A stretch of 53,345 nt of DNA from Methylomicrobium sp035916875 (lineage in GTDB: Bacteria; Pseudomonadota; Gammaproteobacteria; Methylococcales; Methylomonadaceae). The notes under the pieces were generated by a model. The model was given only the letters and a program-made list of their open reading frames with translations. It was not told where the DNA came from and ran no database searches. The stretch is from positions 1-53,345 of the forward strand of contig NZ_JAXUHN010000059.1 in the NCBI RefSeq assembly GCF_035916875.1, given 5' to 3'. Each line of letters begins with the position of its first letter. The stretch's first letter is position 1. This document shows positions 1 to 8,278 of this stretch, one piece after another. Made by a program: the position numbers and the translations under genes.

Positions 1-1309
1 GATTGAAACATTTCGCCGCCGCCGGCATAGCAGTCAGCAACGATGTATCTCCCGGCCTAACCGCCGGGAGCGGATTGAAACCGTTTCAACAGGCAAAAAA
101 AAGGCGCGAACACCGAGTATCTCCCGGCCTAACCGCCGGGAGCGGATTGAAACTTTGCCTTCCAGCAGCGGCAGGTCCATTTCGGCCAGATGGTATCTCC
201 CGGCCTAACCGCCGGGAGCGGATTGAAACAGTCCGTCCGGCCATTGTTCGCTGAATGCAAGTTCGTATCTCCCGGCCTAACCGCCGGGAGCGGATTGAAA
301 CTATGACAATGCGGGGACCACATTCATCAACGTCAGTATCTCCCGGCCTAACCGCCGGGAGCGGATTGAAACCTCGAAATCAGCAACGCTCTGCGCTACG
401 CATTCAAGGTATCTCCCGGCCTAACCGCCGGGAGCGGATTGAAACGCGCAAGGAGCGTAGCACTATCAAAGACGAGGCATGTATCTCCCGGCCTAACCGC
501 CGGGAGCGGATTGAAACAATCCCCCGATACCGAGTCTTTTTGTCGCCTTTCGTATCTCCCGGCCTAACCGCCGGGAGCGGATTGAAACGTGCTGCCGTGC
601 GTGCCTTTCCACGACGACGTGCGTATCTCCCGGCCTAACCGCCGGGAGCGGATTGAAACAGAGTAGTTGGCACGGGAGTTGCGTATTGGCACGGTATCTC
701 CCGGCCTAACCGCCGGGAGCGGATTGAAACATTGCCGTATCCAGCCGAACAGTAAGCCGCTCAATGTATCTCCCGGCCTAACCGCCGGGAGCGGATTGAA
801 ACAGAAATACATACCGACTCGCAAAGATGGGTAAGCAGTATCTCCCGGCCTAACCGCCGGGAGCGGATTGAAACTGGATGTATTCGGGATTTTTGGCAGC
901 AAATCAAAAGCGTATCTCCCGGCCTAACCGCCGGGAGCGGATTGAAACGTCGTTGGCGTTGGGCGATTTCAGCGCTTACCAAAGTATCTCCCGGCCTAAC
1001 CGCCGGGAGCGGATTGAAACCGGCATATACATCACATTCGCGCCGATGCTGTATTGATATCTCCCGGCCTAACCGCCGGGAGCGGATTGAAACCAGTTCG
1101 AGAAATATCGAAATACAAACCATCCAGAGGTATCTCTCGGCCTAACCGCCGGGAGCGGATTGAAACTCGATTGGACGCCCGCGATGGTTTTCGAAGAAAT
1201 GTATCTCCCGGCCTAACCGCCGGGAGCGGATTGAAACTTCCTTGGACTTCCATTCAATATCTCCAGCTATGCGTATCTCCCGACCTAACAGCCGGGAGGT
1301 GATTGCCCT
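1..1309 (+). CRISPR. CRISPR array, trailer-side portion (18 spacers visible)
   Basis: The window opens inside a repeat: bases 1-9 are its last 9 nt. Eighteen further 37-bp repeats start at 45, 117, 193, 265, 336, 409, 481, 552, 623, 694, 766, 838, 912, 984, 1057, 1130, 1201 and 1273. They separate 18 different spacers of 34-39 bp, mostly 35. Each repeat begins GTAT, carries an 8-bp stem (CTCCCGGC pairing with GCCGGGAG around CTAACC) and ends GGATTGAAAC. The repeat at 1057 has A instead of the first G, and the one at 1130 has T instead of C at position 8. The last repeat (1273-1309) is degenerate, with changes at positions 11, 18, 27 and 28 and its final AAAC replaced. Decay on the right plus the ATTGAAAC 3' end indicate transcription left to right, with the leader and cas genes off the left edge. 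The subtype cannot be assigned from the repeat alone. Confidence 0.98.
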
Positions 1310-1381
1310 TTTGGGATTTAGTTTCGGTTTTACGGCAATCGTTTAAAAGGCGCATTCGGCTTTATACGGCTGGTCTTTTCT

Positions 1382-1411
1382 TTGACAGAATGTTATTCGT
1401 TGGGTTATTAA
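1382..1411 (+). promoter_or_regulatory. Probable sigma70 promoter for the arginine decarboxylase gene
   Basis: A perfect -35 box TTGACA (1382-1387) is followed after 18 bp by TATTAA (1406-1411). It lies in an AT-rich stretch between the CRISPR trailer and the start codon at 1444. The predicted leader would be about 25 nt. No other gene lies between it and 1444. Confidence 0.5.
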
Positions 1412-1443
1412 TGACGCTCTTTTAAATAATCCTTCATTTAATA

Positions 1444-1944
1444 ATGCATAACTGGCATCTGACGAAGGGAACCGCCTATCTGACTTCCGGCATCGGTTAT
1501 GGACGGGAAAAGCTTTCGGCATTCGACGCGGCCGAACTGGATGCGAATATCATGGCGGCCAACGCGGTCCAGGTTTCTTCTTTCATCCCGCCTGGCTGGC
1601 AAATTTCGGGGGACAAAGATGCCTTGAAGCCATTGACAGGCAAGGGCGTGTTTCTGCCGATCGCTTATGTCTATAGCGTCTCCAATGACAGCCCGGTGGC
1701 GGCTTCCTTTGCGATAGGAGTAAACAGGGACCCGCAACAGGCCTCGATTATCATGGAGCATGCGGGAATTGCGATGACTCGGGACACATCGTTGCGGATA
1801 TCGGAAATCAATGTACAGGACGCTTTCAACGCTCGAAATTGGGCGATTGATCGCCTCGAAAAGATCGCTATCGATGTCCTTCCCAGAGAGGGACTGTATG
1901 TGTGCGCATTGGTGGCGGTCGTGTTTATTGTCGATAAAGGGTAA
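1444..1944 (+). CDS. pdaD: Pyruvoyl-dependent arginine decarboxylase (PvlArgDC)
   Basis: This protein of 166 aa should decarboxylate L-arginine to agmatine, the first step of a polyamine route, using a pyruvoyl group made by self-cleavage instead of PLP. The family pattern is visible along its length. TSGIGYGREKLSAFDAAELD (14-33) matches the substrate-binding N-terminal part. QVSSFIPP (43-50) is the cleavage motif, with the break expected between Ser45 and Ser46. A later IMEHAG (about 103-108) and RNWAIDRLEKIAI match the alpha-chain core. Length equals the usual 150-165 aa of the archaeal-type enzyme. A promoter-like sequence lies just upstream, but no clear Shine-Dalgarno sequence precedes the ATG. 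No agmatinase or other polyamine gene is adjacent; an orphan response regulator follows. Family assignment is firm; the physiological role (polyamine synthesis or acid resistance) is inference. Confidence 0.85.
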   Translation: MHNWHLTKGTAYLTSGIGYGREKLSAFDAAELDANIMAANAVQVSSFIPPGWQISGDKDALKPLTGKGVFLPIAYVYSVSNDSPVAASFAIGVNRDPQQASIIMEHAGIAMTRDTSLRISEINVQDAFNARNWAIDRLEKIAIDVLPREGLYVCALVAVVFIVDKG

Positions 1945-1983
1945 GTTACAGGGCGTTTCGATCTCGCGGTCTCAGGAGAAAGA

Positions 1984-2118
1984 ATGACTGAAGTTCGTAA
2001 AGCCGATCCGTCCGTGCGGCGGCAAGTGTTGCATTATGTCCTGATTGGCGAGGACGTAGGCGGCCATCATGCTTTGTGGTTACTATATTGGCAACTGTTC
2101 GATGCGTTTGGAGTGTGA
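1984..2118 (+). CDS. Small ORF of 44 aa between the decarboxylase and response-regulator genes
   Basis: The ORF starts at an ATG preceded by AGGAGA at a good distance. Its TGA stop shares one base with the ATG of the response regulator (TGATG), an arrangement typical of translational coupling. The peptide begins MTEVRKADPSVRRQ and ends in a hydrophobic, tryptophan-containing stretch (HALWLLYWQLFDAF). I recognise no family. It could be a genuine small protein, a coupling peptide that drives translation of the regulator, or the remnant of a larger gene. Confidence 0.5.
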   Translation: MTEVRKADPSVRRQVLHYVLIGEDVGGHHALWLLYWQLFDAFGV

Positions 2119-2756
2119 TGGATACGAAAATCAGGGTTTTGCTGGTCGATGATCATGCGGTGGTGCGAGCCGGTTTTCGCCTGCTGCTGGCTTCGGTCGA
2201 TGCGATCGAGGTTGTGGCCGAGGCCGCGCGCTGCGAGGAGGCCTGCAAGCTGTATGAGGATTGCAGGCCGGACGTGGTGGTGATGGACTTGTCGATGCCC
2301 GGTATCGGCGGCCTCGAAGGCATCCGCAGGATTGTGGCGCGAGATCCGGAGGCGAAGATTCTGGTATTCAGTATCCATGACGAGAAAGTCTATGTCGACC
2401 GGGCGATGGCGGCAGGGGCGAAGGGTTACATCACCAAAAACAGTGCGCCGGGGATTCTGATCACGGCGGTGCGGGAAATCGCCGACGGCAAGACTTATAT
2501 CGAGGCCGGTTTAATCGCGGCGCGTTCGCCGAAAGTCCAAGAAAACTGCCATCAGACCCTGCTTGCTGCGCTGACTCCAAAAGAATTCGATGTATTCCGG
2601 CTGCTCGCGAAAGGTATGACTACGCACGAAGCGGCCGGCGAATTATGTCTCGGCGTCAAGACCGTGGCCAATTACAGCACGCAGATCAAGACAAAATTAA
2701 ACGTGAATACCGTTGCCGAACTGGCGCGTATTGCGATCGAATTGAGGGTGATCTAA
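2118..2756 (+). CDS. Orphan LuxR/NarL-family response regulator
   Basis: Two-component response regulator of 212 aa. Its N-terminal receiver domain has the acidic pair Asp11-Asp12, the phospho-acceptor Asp57 (VVVMDLSMPG), Ser85 and Lys107. The C-terminal LuxR-type helix-turn-helix runs from about residue 148 (LTPKEFDVFRLLAKGM) through the recognition helix (LGVKTVANYSTQIKTKLN). The overall layout resembles GacA/UvrY-type regulators. The ATG at 2118 is chosen because the conserved MDTKIRVLLVDDH start follows it directly; an upstream in-frame start at 2076 would overlap the preceding 44-aa ORF. No histidine kinase lies in the window, so the partner is elsewhere. Co-orientation with the arginine decarboxylase gene suggests co-transcription, but the targets are unknown. 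Confidence 0.9.
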   Translation: MDTKIRVLLVDDHAVVRAGFRLLLASVDAIEVVAEAARCEEACKLYEDCRPDVVVMDLSMPGIGGLEGIRRIVARDPEAKILVFSIHDEKVYVDRAMAAGAKGYITKNSAPGILITAVREIADGKTYIEAGLIAARSPKVQENCHQTLLAALTPKEFDVFRLLAKGMTTHEAAGELCLGVKTVANYSTQIKTKLNVNTVAELARIAIELRVI

Positions 2757-2757
2757 T

Positions 2758-4995
2758 TCATTCGAATTTGACGCGGATGCCGGCCCAACCGGAGATTGGC
2801 GCGCCCGGCCCCAAAAAGGCTTCGGGGTTGCCGTTCTTGAAAAAATTCCGGTTTACGACACCGTAACTTGCGTAGTTCGCATCAAACACGTTGCGTGCCA
2901 TCGCGAACAGTTCGACGTTTTGGGTCACCGCATAGCGGGTGTTCAAATTCACGATCGCGTATTCGTTGACTTTGGAATACTGATTATTGTCGTCGCCGCG
3001 CAGATATTGGCTAGAGACGTATTGCAGGTCGCCGCCGAAAAACCAGCCGTTAAGAATTTCATATTCGGCGCCGAGCTTGACGGTCTGCTGCGGAATGCTC
3101 GGAATACGATCGCCGGGTTTGACGTTGATCGGCCCTACCGCATTGTTGAGAGTTTCTGCGGTACGGTAGGTGGCATCGACGAAACTGTAATTCAGAAACC
3201 AATTCAGTTTTTTCCAGACGCCATTCAGACCGAGTTCGCCGCCTTGCCGTTGGGTCACGCCGACATTCTGAAAATAACCGGCGACCACGCTGCCGGGCGC
3301 GTTGATGAACAAAATGTCGTCATTCAGCCGTGAGCGGTACAACGCCATGCGCCACTGCAAGGCGTTGTTGAATTTGCCGCGCACGCCGGCTTCGAACGTT
3401 TTGGACACGACCGGCTTGAGCGGCGGATCGGCGGTAAAACTGTTGGGCAGCGAACAGGGGGCATTCGGGTCGGCGCAACTCAGTTCAATCGGCGTCGGCG
3501 CGCGGAAGCCTTCGTTGTAATTGCCGTAAAAGGTCAGCTCTTGTAATGGTGTTTTGAGGTCGAGCGCTTTTAACGGATTCACGGTGAAGCCCGCCGACGG
3601 ATTGAGCCGGTCGAAAGTATGGTCGCCGTTCAATGCGGTGCCGATATTGTCGCGCAGTACGACGTTGGCTTGGTTCCAGCCCGCCGATGCGTTCAGATGC
3701 AGCCAGGGGAAAACCGAGAACGTATCGGTTGCAAACGCGTTGATATATTCGTTTTCGCCGTTGATATTCACTTCGGTGCCGAACGGCGTCGTGCCTATCG
3801 TCGCATGGCTCGGGCTGAAAATCGCATCCTGGCCCGCCTGGGTAAAATGGGTTCGACTGGCGTTGTAGCCGCTGCCGAGCGTGAATTGATTTTCGTGAGT
3901 AAAAATCGGCTGCGTCGAGGTGACCTGGACATTGATGCCCGCGCCGTCCTGCACGATACGGTTCGCGATATTCGAAGCCGGTGCGGTACCGCTCGCAATA
4001 CATTCGTTAAAGGTGTCGCAGGTTTCATCCAGATTGCCGGTGTTGCTGTTCACCGAATTCGTGGTGTTACCCCGATAATAGGCATTTCCAGCCAGAATCA
4101 GAGTCTTGCTAAACTGGTGCTCGCCTTTCAGGTTGAAAAAATACAGGGTATTTTCGGTGGTGTCGGGTGCGGTATAGATTGCCCGGCGGTTCTGATCGAG
4201 TTCACTCGTCGGCACCGGCCCGACGCCATTCAATTTATTATTGGCAAATGTGAAGCTCAGGTCGAGGTCGGTATTCTCGTTTTCCCAGCCGACTTTGCCG
4301 AAAGCCTGATGCAATGCGCTATGCGTAAACGGCCGCCAGCCGTCGTCTTCGAAAATATTGCCGGCAAAAAACCAGTCGAAATTGTCTTTATAACCGCCGT
4401 GTTCCGCCTCGAACGCCTTGCGCCCGAACGAGCCGCCGTAGGCTTGAGCCCGGCTGCCGGCATGGCTGAAACCGCTCTTGGTGCGTACCGACAAGGCGCC
4501 GCCCAAAGTATTCAGCCCGAACAGCGGATTGGAGCCTGGGATCAAGTCGATATTGGCGATCGCGTTCTGGGGAATCAAATCCCAATTGACCGTATCGCCG
4601 AACGCTTCGTTGACGCGCACGCCATCCTGATAAACCGAAAGCCCAATCGGGGTGCCGAGCAAAGGCGACACATTGTAGCCGCGGTAGGTGATGTCGGGTT
4701 GGAAAGGGTTGTTCTGATTGTCGTTGATATTGACGCCGGCCAGATTCCGCCGCATGAAGTCGGATAAATCGAGCGCTTCGTGGCGATGGATGTCTTCGTC
4801 TTCGGCCGATTGCACATTGCCGGACACTTTCTCGCGCGCCAAACCGGTAGCGCCAAGAGGCGTATCACTGACTACTTCGACTTCGGGAAGTTCGAAAGCG
4901 TCGAGTTTCGCGGGCGCGTCTTCGGGCTTATTATCGGCGGCTTGCGCCAAAGGGAACAAGATCGTTAAGGCCAGGAAGATATTGTGCTTTTTCAT
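2758..4995 (-). CDS. TonB-dependent outer-membrane receptor
   Basis: Receptor of 745 aa expected to import a chelate or other large nutrient across the outer membrane using TonB energy. It has a signal peptide ending near LAQA and a TonB-box-like segment (LPEVEVVSD). The plug domain follows, including a stretch near VYQDGVRVNEAFGD and the IPGSNPLFGLNTLGGAL segment typical of plug ends. The 22-strand barrel has aromatic-rich strands and ends WAGIRVKFE. A pair of cysteines (ETCDTFNEC) and another (LSCADPNAPC) probably sit in extracellular loops. The ATG at 4995 is preferred over the TTG one codon upstream. There is no N-terminal signalling domain and no sigma/anti-sigma pair nearby, so the substrate cannot be inferred. 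Its 3' end abuts the convergent response-regulator gene. Confidence 0.93.
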   Translation of the reverse strand: MKKHNIFLALTILFPLAQAADNKPEDAPAKLDAFELPEVEVVSDTPLGATGLAREKVSGNVQSAEDEDIHRHEALDLSDFMRRNLAGVNINDNQNNPFQPDITYRGYNVSPLLGTPIGLSVYQDGVRVNEAFGDTVNWDLIPQNAIANIDLIPGSNPLFGLNTLGGALSVRTKSGFSHAGSRAQAYGGSFGRKAFEAEHGGYKDNFDWFFAGNIFEDDGWRPFTHSALHQAFGKVGWENENTDLDLSFTFANNKLNGVGPVPTSELDQNRRAIYTAPDTTENTLYFFNLKGEHQFSKTLILAGNAYYRGNTTNSVNSNTGNLDETCDTFNECIASGTAPASNIANRIVQDGAGINVQVTSTQPIFTHENQFTLGSGYNASRTHFTQAGQDAIFSPSHATIGTTPFGTEVNINGENEYINAFATDTFSVFPWLHLNASAGWNQANVVLRDNIGTALNGDHTFDRLNPSAGFTVNPLKALDLKTPLQELTFYGNYNEGFRAPTPIELSCADPNAPCSLPNSFTADPPLKPVVSKTFEAGVRGKFNNALQWRMALYRSRLNDDILFINAPGSVVAGYFQNVGVTQRQGGELGLNGVWKKLNWFLNYSFVDATYRTAETLNNAVGPINVKPGDRIPSIPQQTVKLGAEYEILNGWFFGGDLQYVSSQYLRGDDNNQYSKVNEYAIVNLNTRYAVTQNVELFAMARNVFDANYASYGVVNRNFFKNGNPEAFLGPGAPISGWAGIRVKFE

Positions 4996-5177
4996 CAATC
5001 AAAAAAATCGGGATAAGGCTAAAAGAGCGCGTATTATTCCATGGCGGGGTATTTATAGAAGTAGGAAAATTTCCTTTTTCGGTTCTCGCCAAGTCTCCGT
5101 CGAATCGACAATTCGCATCAATGTTGCTATCTTGGCGCTCTTAGAGAAACGCTTATTCACTTGATCATTGATTTGAA

Positions 5178-6203
5178 ATGACGTCATTTTCGCTTCCTGT
5201 TTGGCCTTATGTTTACGGCGGTCCCTCGGGGGGCGGCAAGATCCGCGTTCTGCCCGAAGACTTCATCGTCGAGGAAACCCTGGGGTTCGAGCCATCCGGC
5301 GCGGGCGAGCATGCTTTTTTACAGATTCGTAAGACCGGCGAGAATACCGAGTATGTGGCGCGGCAACTGGCTCGTTTTGCGGAGATCAGGCAGCGCGATA
5401 TCGGTTTTGCGGGGCTAAAGGACCGCCATGCGGTCACCACGCAATGGTTCAGCGTCTGGCTGCCGGGCAAGCCGGACCCGGATTGGGCGGTGTTCGCATC
5501 GGCTTCGATCGAAGTGCTTCAGGTTGTCCGTCATGCGCGCAAATTGCAGCGGGGCGTTTTGGCCGGTAATCGATTCCAGTTGCTGGTCAGAGATTGGCGG
5601 GGAGATCGGGATAAAGCGGATGCCCGGTTAGCCGCGATCAAGGCCCAAGGCATCGCCAATTATTTCGGCGCGCAGCGTTTCGGACATCAGGGGCGCAATG
5701 TCGAGCAGGCGTTGAGGCTGTTTCAGGGGAAGAAGGTCAGCCGTGAGTTGCGCGGTATCTATCTGTCGGCGGCCCGCTCGTTTTTATTCAATCAACTGCT
5801 GGCGGCCAGAGTCGCGGCACAAAATTGGAATCGGCCATTGCCGGGCGATGTATATATGTTTGATAAATCGCACAGCCGCTTTAAGGCCGATGCACAGGAT
5901 CAGGACATTGCCGGACGCGTTTCAGCCGGCGCGATTCATCCGACCGGCGTGTTATGGGGGCAGGGCGATAGTGGCGTGTCTGGCGAGGCGTTGGCGTTGG
6001 AAATGGAGGCGATCGAGCGCTTTTCCGAGTTGGTCCGGGGGCTACAAAACAGCGGCGTCGAAATCGAGCGGCGGCCGTTGCGCGTCAATGTGCCGGATCT
6101 GGCATGGCGGTTTGCAGATGACCAATTACACCTGAGCTTTTCTCTGCCCGCCGGGAGTTATGCGACCGCGCTGCTCAGGGAGGTGATCGATTGGGATGAT
6201 TAA
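5178..6203 (+). CDS. truD: tRNA pseudouridine(13) synthase TruD
   Basis: TruD of 341 aa (E. coli about 349) converts U13 of tRNA-Glu and other tRNAs to pseudouridine. The family signature FAGLKDRHAVTTQWFSVWLP is present, with the catalytic Asp at residue 82. Other conserved blocks are FIVEETLGFEPSGAGEH near the N-terminus, the NYFGAQRFG motif and the insertion (TRUD) domain region ending HPTGVLWG. Its stop overlaps by 4 bp the stop of the convergent smrA. In E. coli truD sits directly upstream of surE; here smrA, on the opposite strand, lies between them, so the neighbourhood is partly conserved. Confidence 0.97.
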   Translation: MTSFSLPVWPYVYGGPSGGGKIRVLPEDFIVEETLGFEPSGAGEHAFLQIRKTGENTEYVARQLARFAEIRQRDIGFAGLKDRHAVTTQWFSVWLPGKPDPDWAVFASASIEVLQVVRHARKLQRGVLAGNRFQLLVRDWRGDRDKADARLAAIKAQGIANYFGAQRFGHQGRNVEQALRLFQGKKVSRELRGIYLSAARSFLFNQLLAARVAAQNWNRPLPGDVYMFDKSHSRFKADAQDQDIAGRVSAGAIHPTGVLWGQGDSGVSGEALALEMEAIERFSELVRGLQNSGVEIERRPLRVNVPDLAWRFADDQLHLSFSLPAGSYATALLREVIDWDD

Positions 6204-6775
6204 TAGTCCCAATCGGCTTCGTCTTTTTTAGCGAATTTTTCCGCCAGCCGCAACAGCACCAACACCGCGCCGGCGCCGCCGTCTCTGGGCTTGGCCGAGC
6301 AAAACGCCAATACGTCCTGATGCTGGCGCAGCCAGAGATTCAGGCTGTTTTTCAGGACCGGCAGGTTGTCTTGCGAGCGATAGCCTTTACCGTGAACCAG
6401 CAATACGCAGCGGCAGCCGTCGATCACCGCATGATGCAAAAAAACCAGGAGTTGCCGCTTCGCTTCGGCGCTGGTCAGTCCGTGCAGGTCGATTTCGGCA
6501 TCCAGGCCGAACTGGCCCTTGCGCATCTTGACGAGCACGTTTTTTTGAAGGCCCGGCGCGATATAGCTGAGCCGGTCTTCGATGCTGACCGTGTCCAGGT
6601 CGTAAACGTGATGTTCGACAAGCCGATTTTCGATCTCGACCGGCTTGTTTTTCGGGTAGGGTTTCGGTTTTTCTGCTTTCGCTAGGGCTATTTTGTCGTC
6701 TTTTATCGCGCGTACTGTGCCGATGGCAAGACGAAACAGCTCACTGTCCGCGGAATCCTGGATTTTTTTTGTCAC
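6200..6775 (-). CDS. smrA: Smr-domain endonuclease, SmrA (YdaL) type
   Basis: Protein of 191 aa with a C-terminal Smr domain. The DLHGLTSAEAKRQL motif, the VLLVHGKGYRS motif and the end AFCSAKPRDGGAGAVLVLLR match SmrA/YdaL-type proteins, for which DNA or RNA nicking activity is known. The N-terminal half is charged and lysine-rich, as usual for the stand-alone family. E. coli SmrB, a ribosome-rescue endonuclease, is the closest alternative, but the HGKG motif and the GAVLVLL ending fit SmrA better. It is convergent with truD and divergent from surE. Confidence 0.85.
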   Translation of the reverse strand: MTKKIQDSADSELFRLAIGTVRAIKDDKIALAKAEKPKPYPKNKPVEIENRLVEHHVYDLDTVSIEDRLSYIAPGLQKNVLVKMRKGQFGLDAEIDLHGLTSAEAKRQLLVFLHHAVIDGCRCVLLVHGKGYRSQDNLPVLKNSLNLWLRQHQDVLAFCSAKPRDGGAGAVLVLLRLAEKFAKKDEADWDY

Positions 6776-6851
6776 GAAAGCTGATTTTGTGGGGCATTGT
6801 TGCTAATATTTCAGGATTTTATAGCGAATTCCTCTTTAGAGCGAACGATAA

Positions 6852-7610
6852 ATGCATATTTTGTTGAGTAATGACGATGGCTATCTGGCCGAAGGCCTTG
6901 CCGCGCTGGCCGAGGCCTTGCGTCCCTACGCCGATATTTCGGTCGTGGCGCCCGATCGGAATCGTAGCGCAGCCAGTAATTCGTTGACCCTGGACATGCC
7001 GCTCCGGGTCCACGCGGCCGACAACGGTTTCATCAAGGTCGACGGCACACCGACCGATTGCGTGCATCTGGCGATTACAGGCCTGTTGGAGCCGGAGCCT
7101 GACATGGTGTTTGCTGGGATCAACCATGGAGCGAATTTGGGCGATGATGTGCTGTATTCGGGTACGGTTGCCGCGGCGACCGAAGGCCGGTTTTTGGGCT
7201 TGCCGGCGGTGGCGATTTCGTTGGTCTGTAACGAAGAGCCGAAACATTTCGAGACTGCGGCAGAGGTCGCGGTCGTGTTGTTGAAACGTTTGCTCGCGAA
7301 ACCCTTATCGCAGGATACCTTGCTGAATGTGAACGTGCCGGATGTCGCACTCGCGGATCTGAAGGGCTATCGGGCGACCCGTCTGGGCCTGCGGCACAAG
7401 TCGGAACCGGTGATCAAACAGAGTGATCCGCGCGGGCGCAAGATCTATTGGATCGGGCCGCCGGGTGCGGAACAAGATGCGGGGCCCGGCACCGATTTCG
7501 ATGCGGTGAGCACGGGCTATGTTTCGATTACGCCGTTGCAACTGGATTTGACCTGGTATGATAGGGTCAATACGATCAGGACTTGGCTTTCGGAGGAAAC
7601 CAGCGCATGA
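6852..7610 (+). CDS. surE: 5'/3'-nucleotidase SurE
   Basis: SurE of 252 aa hydrolyses nucleoside 5'- and 3'-monophosphates (and short polyphosphate) and is a survival protein. The metal-site start MHILLSNDDG (Asp8, Asp9), the serine in NRSAASNSLT and the asparagine in GINHGANLGDDVLYSGTV are all present. The gene overlaps pcm by 4 bp (ATGA), as in the classical surE-pcm operon. The usual downstream partners nlpD and rpoS are not present here. Confidence 0.98.
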   Translation: MHILLSNDDGYLAEGLAALAEALRPYADISVVAPDRNRSAASNSLTLDMPLRVHAADNGFIKVDGTPTDCVHLAITGLLEPEPDMVFAGINHGANLGDDVLYSGTVAAATEGRFLGLPAVAISLVCNEEPKHFETAAEVAVVLLKRLLAKPLSQDTLLNVNVPDVALADLKGYRATRLGLRHKSEPVIKQSDPRGRKIYWIGPPGAEQDAGPGTDFDAVSTGYVSITPLQLDLTWYDRVNTIRTWLSEETSA

Positions 7611-8266
7611 ATCCAACCCTACAAGGTATCGGCATGACCTCTCGGCGAACGAGGGAGCGGATGACTCGCCGGTTGCTCGCTCAGGGCATCACCAGTAATA
7701 AAGTTCTCGATGTGATGGGCCGTACGCCGCGGCATATTTTCGTCGATGAAGCGTTGTCCAGTCGCGCCTATGAAGATACCGCGCTGCCGATCGGGTTCAA
7801 TCAGACCATTTCGCAGCCTTATATCGTCGCCAAGATGACCGAGTTGCTGCTCGAATTCGGCGGTCTCGGCAAGGTACTCGAAATCGGCACCGGCTGCGGC
7901 TACCAGACCGCGATTCTGGCGCAGTTGGTCGGGCATGTGTACACGGTCGAACGCATCATGCCGTTGCAGAAGAAGGCGAAGGATCATCTGTGGAGCCTGA
8001 AACTGAAAAATATCAGCTATCAGCATAGCGATGGCGGCTGGGGCTGGCCCGAACATGCGCCTTATGACGGGATTCTGGTCGCTGCGGCACCGTCCGAAAT
8101 CCCCGAAATGCTGCTCGAACAAATGGCGGTCGGCGGTGTGATGATCATTCCGATCGGCCGCGGCGGGCGACAGGAATTGCAGCGGGTGTTCAGAACCGTG
8201 GACGGCTATGAAGTCGAAGAACTGGAGCCGGTCACTTTCGTGCCGTTTTTGGCCGGCAGAGAGTAA
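7607..8266 (+). CDS. pcm: Protein-L-isoaspartate O-methyltransferase
   Basis: Enzyme of 219 aa that uses S-adenosylmethionine to methylate L-isoaspartyl residues in aged proteins and start their repair. The SAM-binding motif I reads VLEIGTGCGYQTAILAQL, preceded by the family motif PIGFNQTISQPYIVAKMTEL. The ATG at 7607, overlapping the surE stop, is chosen over an in-frame start at 7583 because translation coupling and the conserved N-terminus (ending MTSRRTRERM) fit. Its 3' end is only 12 bp from the convergent membrane-protein gene. Confidence 0.96.
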   Translation: MNPTLQGIGMTSRRTRERMTRRLLAQGITSNKVLDVMGRTPRHIFVDEALSSRAYEDTALPIGFNQTISQPYIVAKMTELLLEFGGLGKVLEIGTGCGYQTAILAQLVGHVYTVERIMPLQKKAKDHLWSLKLKNISYQHSDGGWGWPEHAPYDGILVAAAPSEIPEMLLEQMAVGGVMIIPIGRGGRQELQRVFRTVDGYEVEELEPVTFVPFLAGRE

Positions 8267-8278
8267 TCCGGGGTTTTA

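Noticed and set aside
3..1302. Several open frames of 60-127 codons on both strands across the CRISPR array
   Set aside because: They are translations of the repeat (recurring SPGLTAGSGLK, SRPNRRERIE and FNPLPAVRPGDT) and have no start signals.
3619..4767. A 382-codon plus-strand frame
   Set aside because: It is antisense to the TonB-dependent receptor and has no family pattern; it follows from codon bias of a GC-rich gene.
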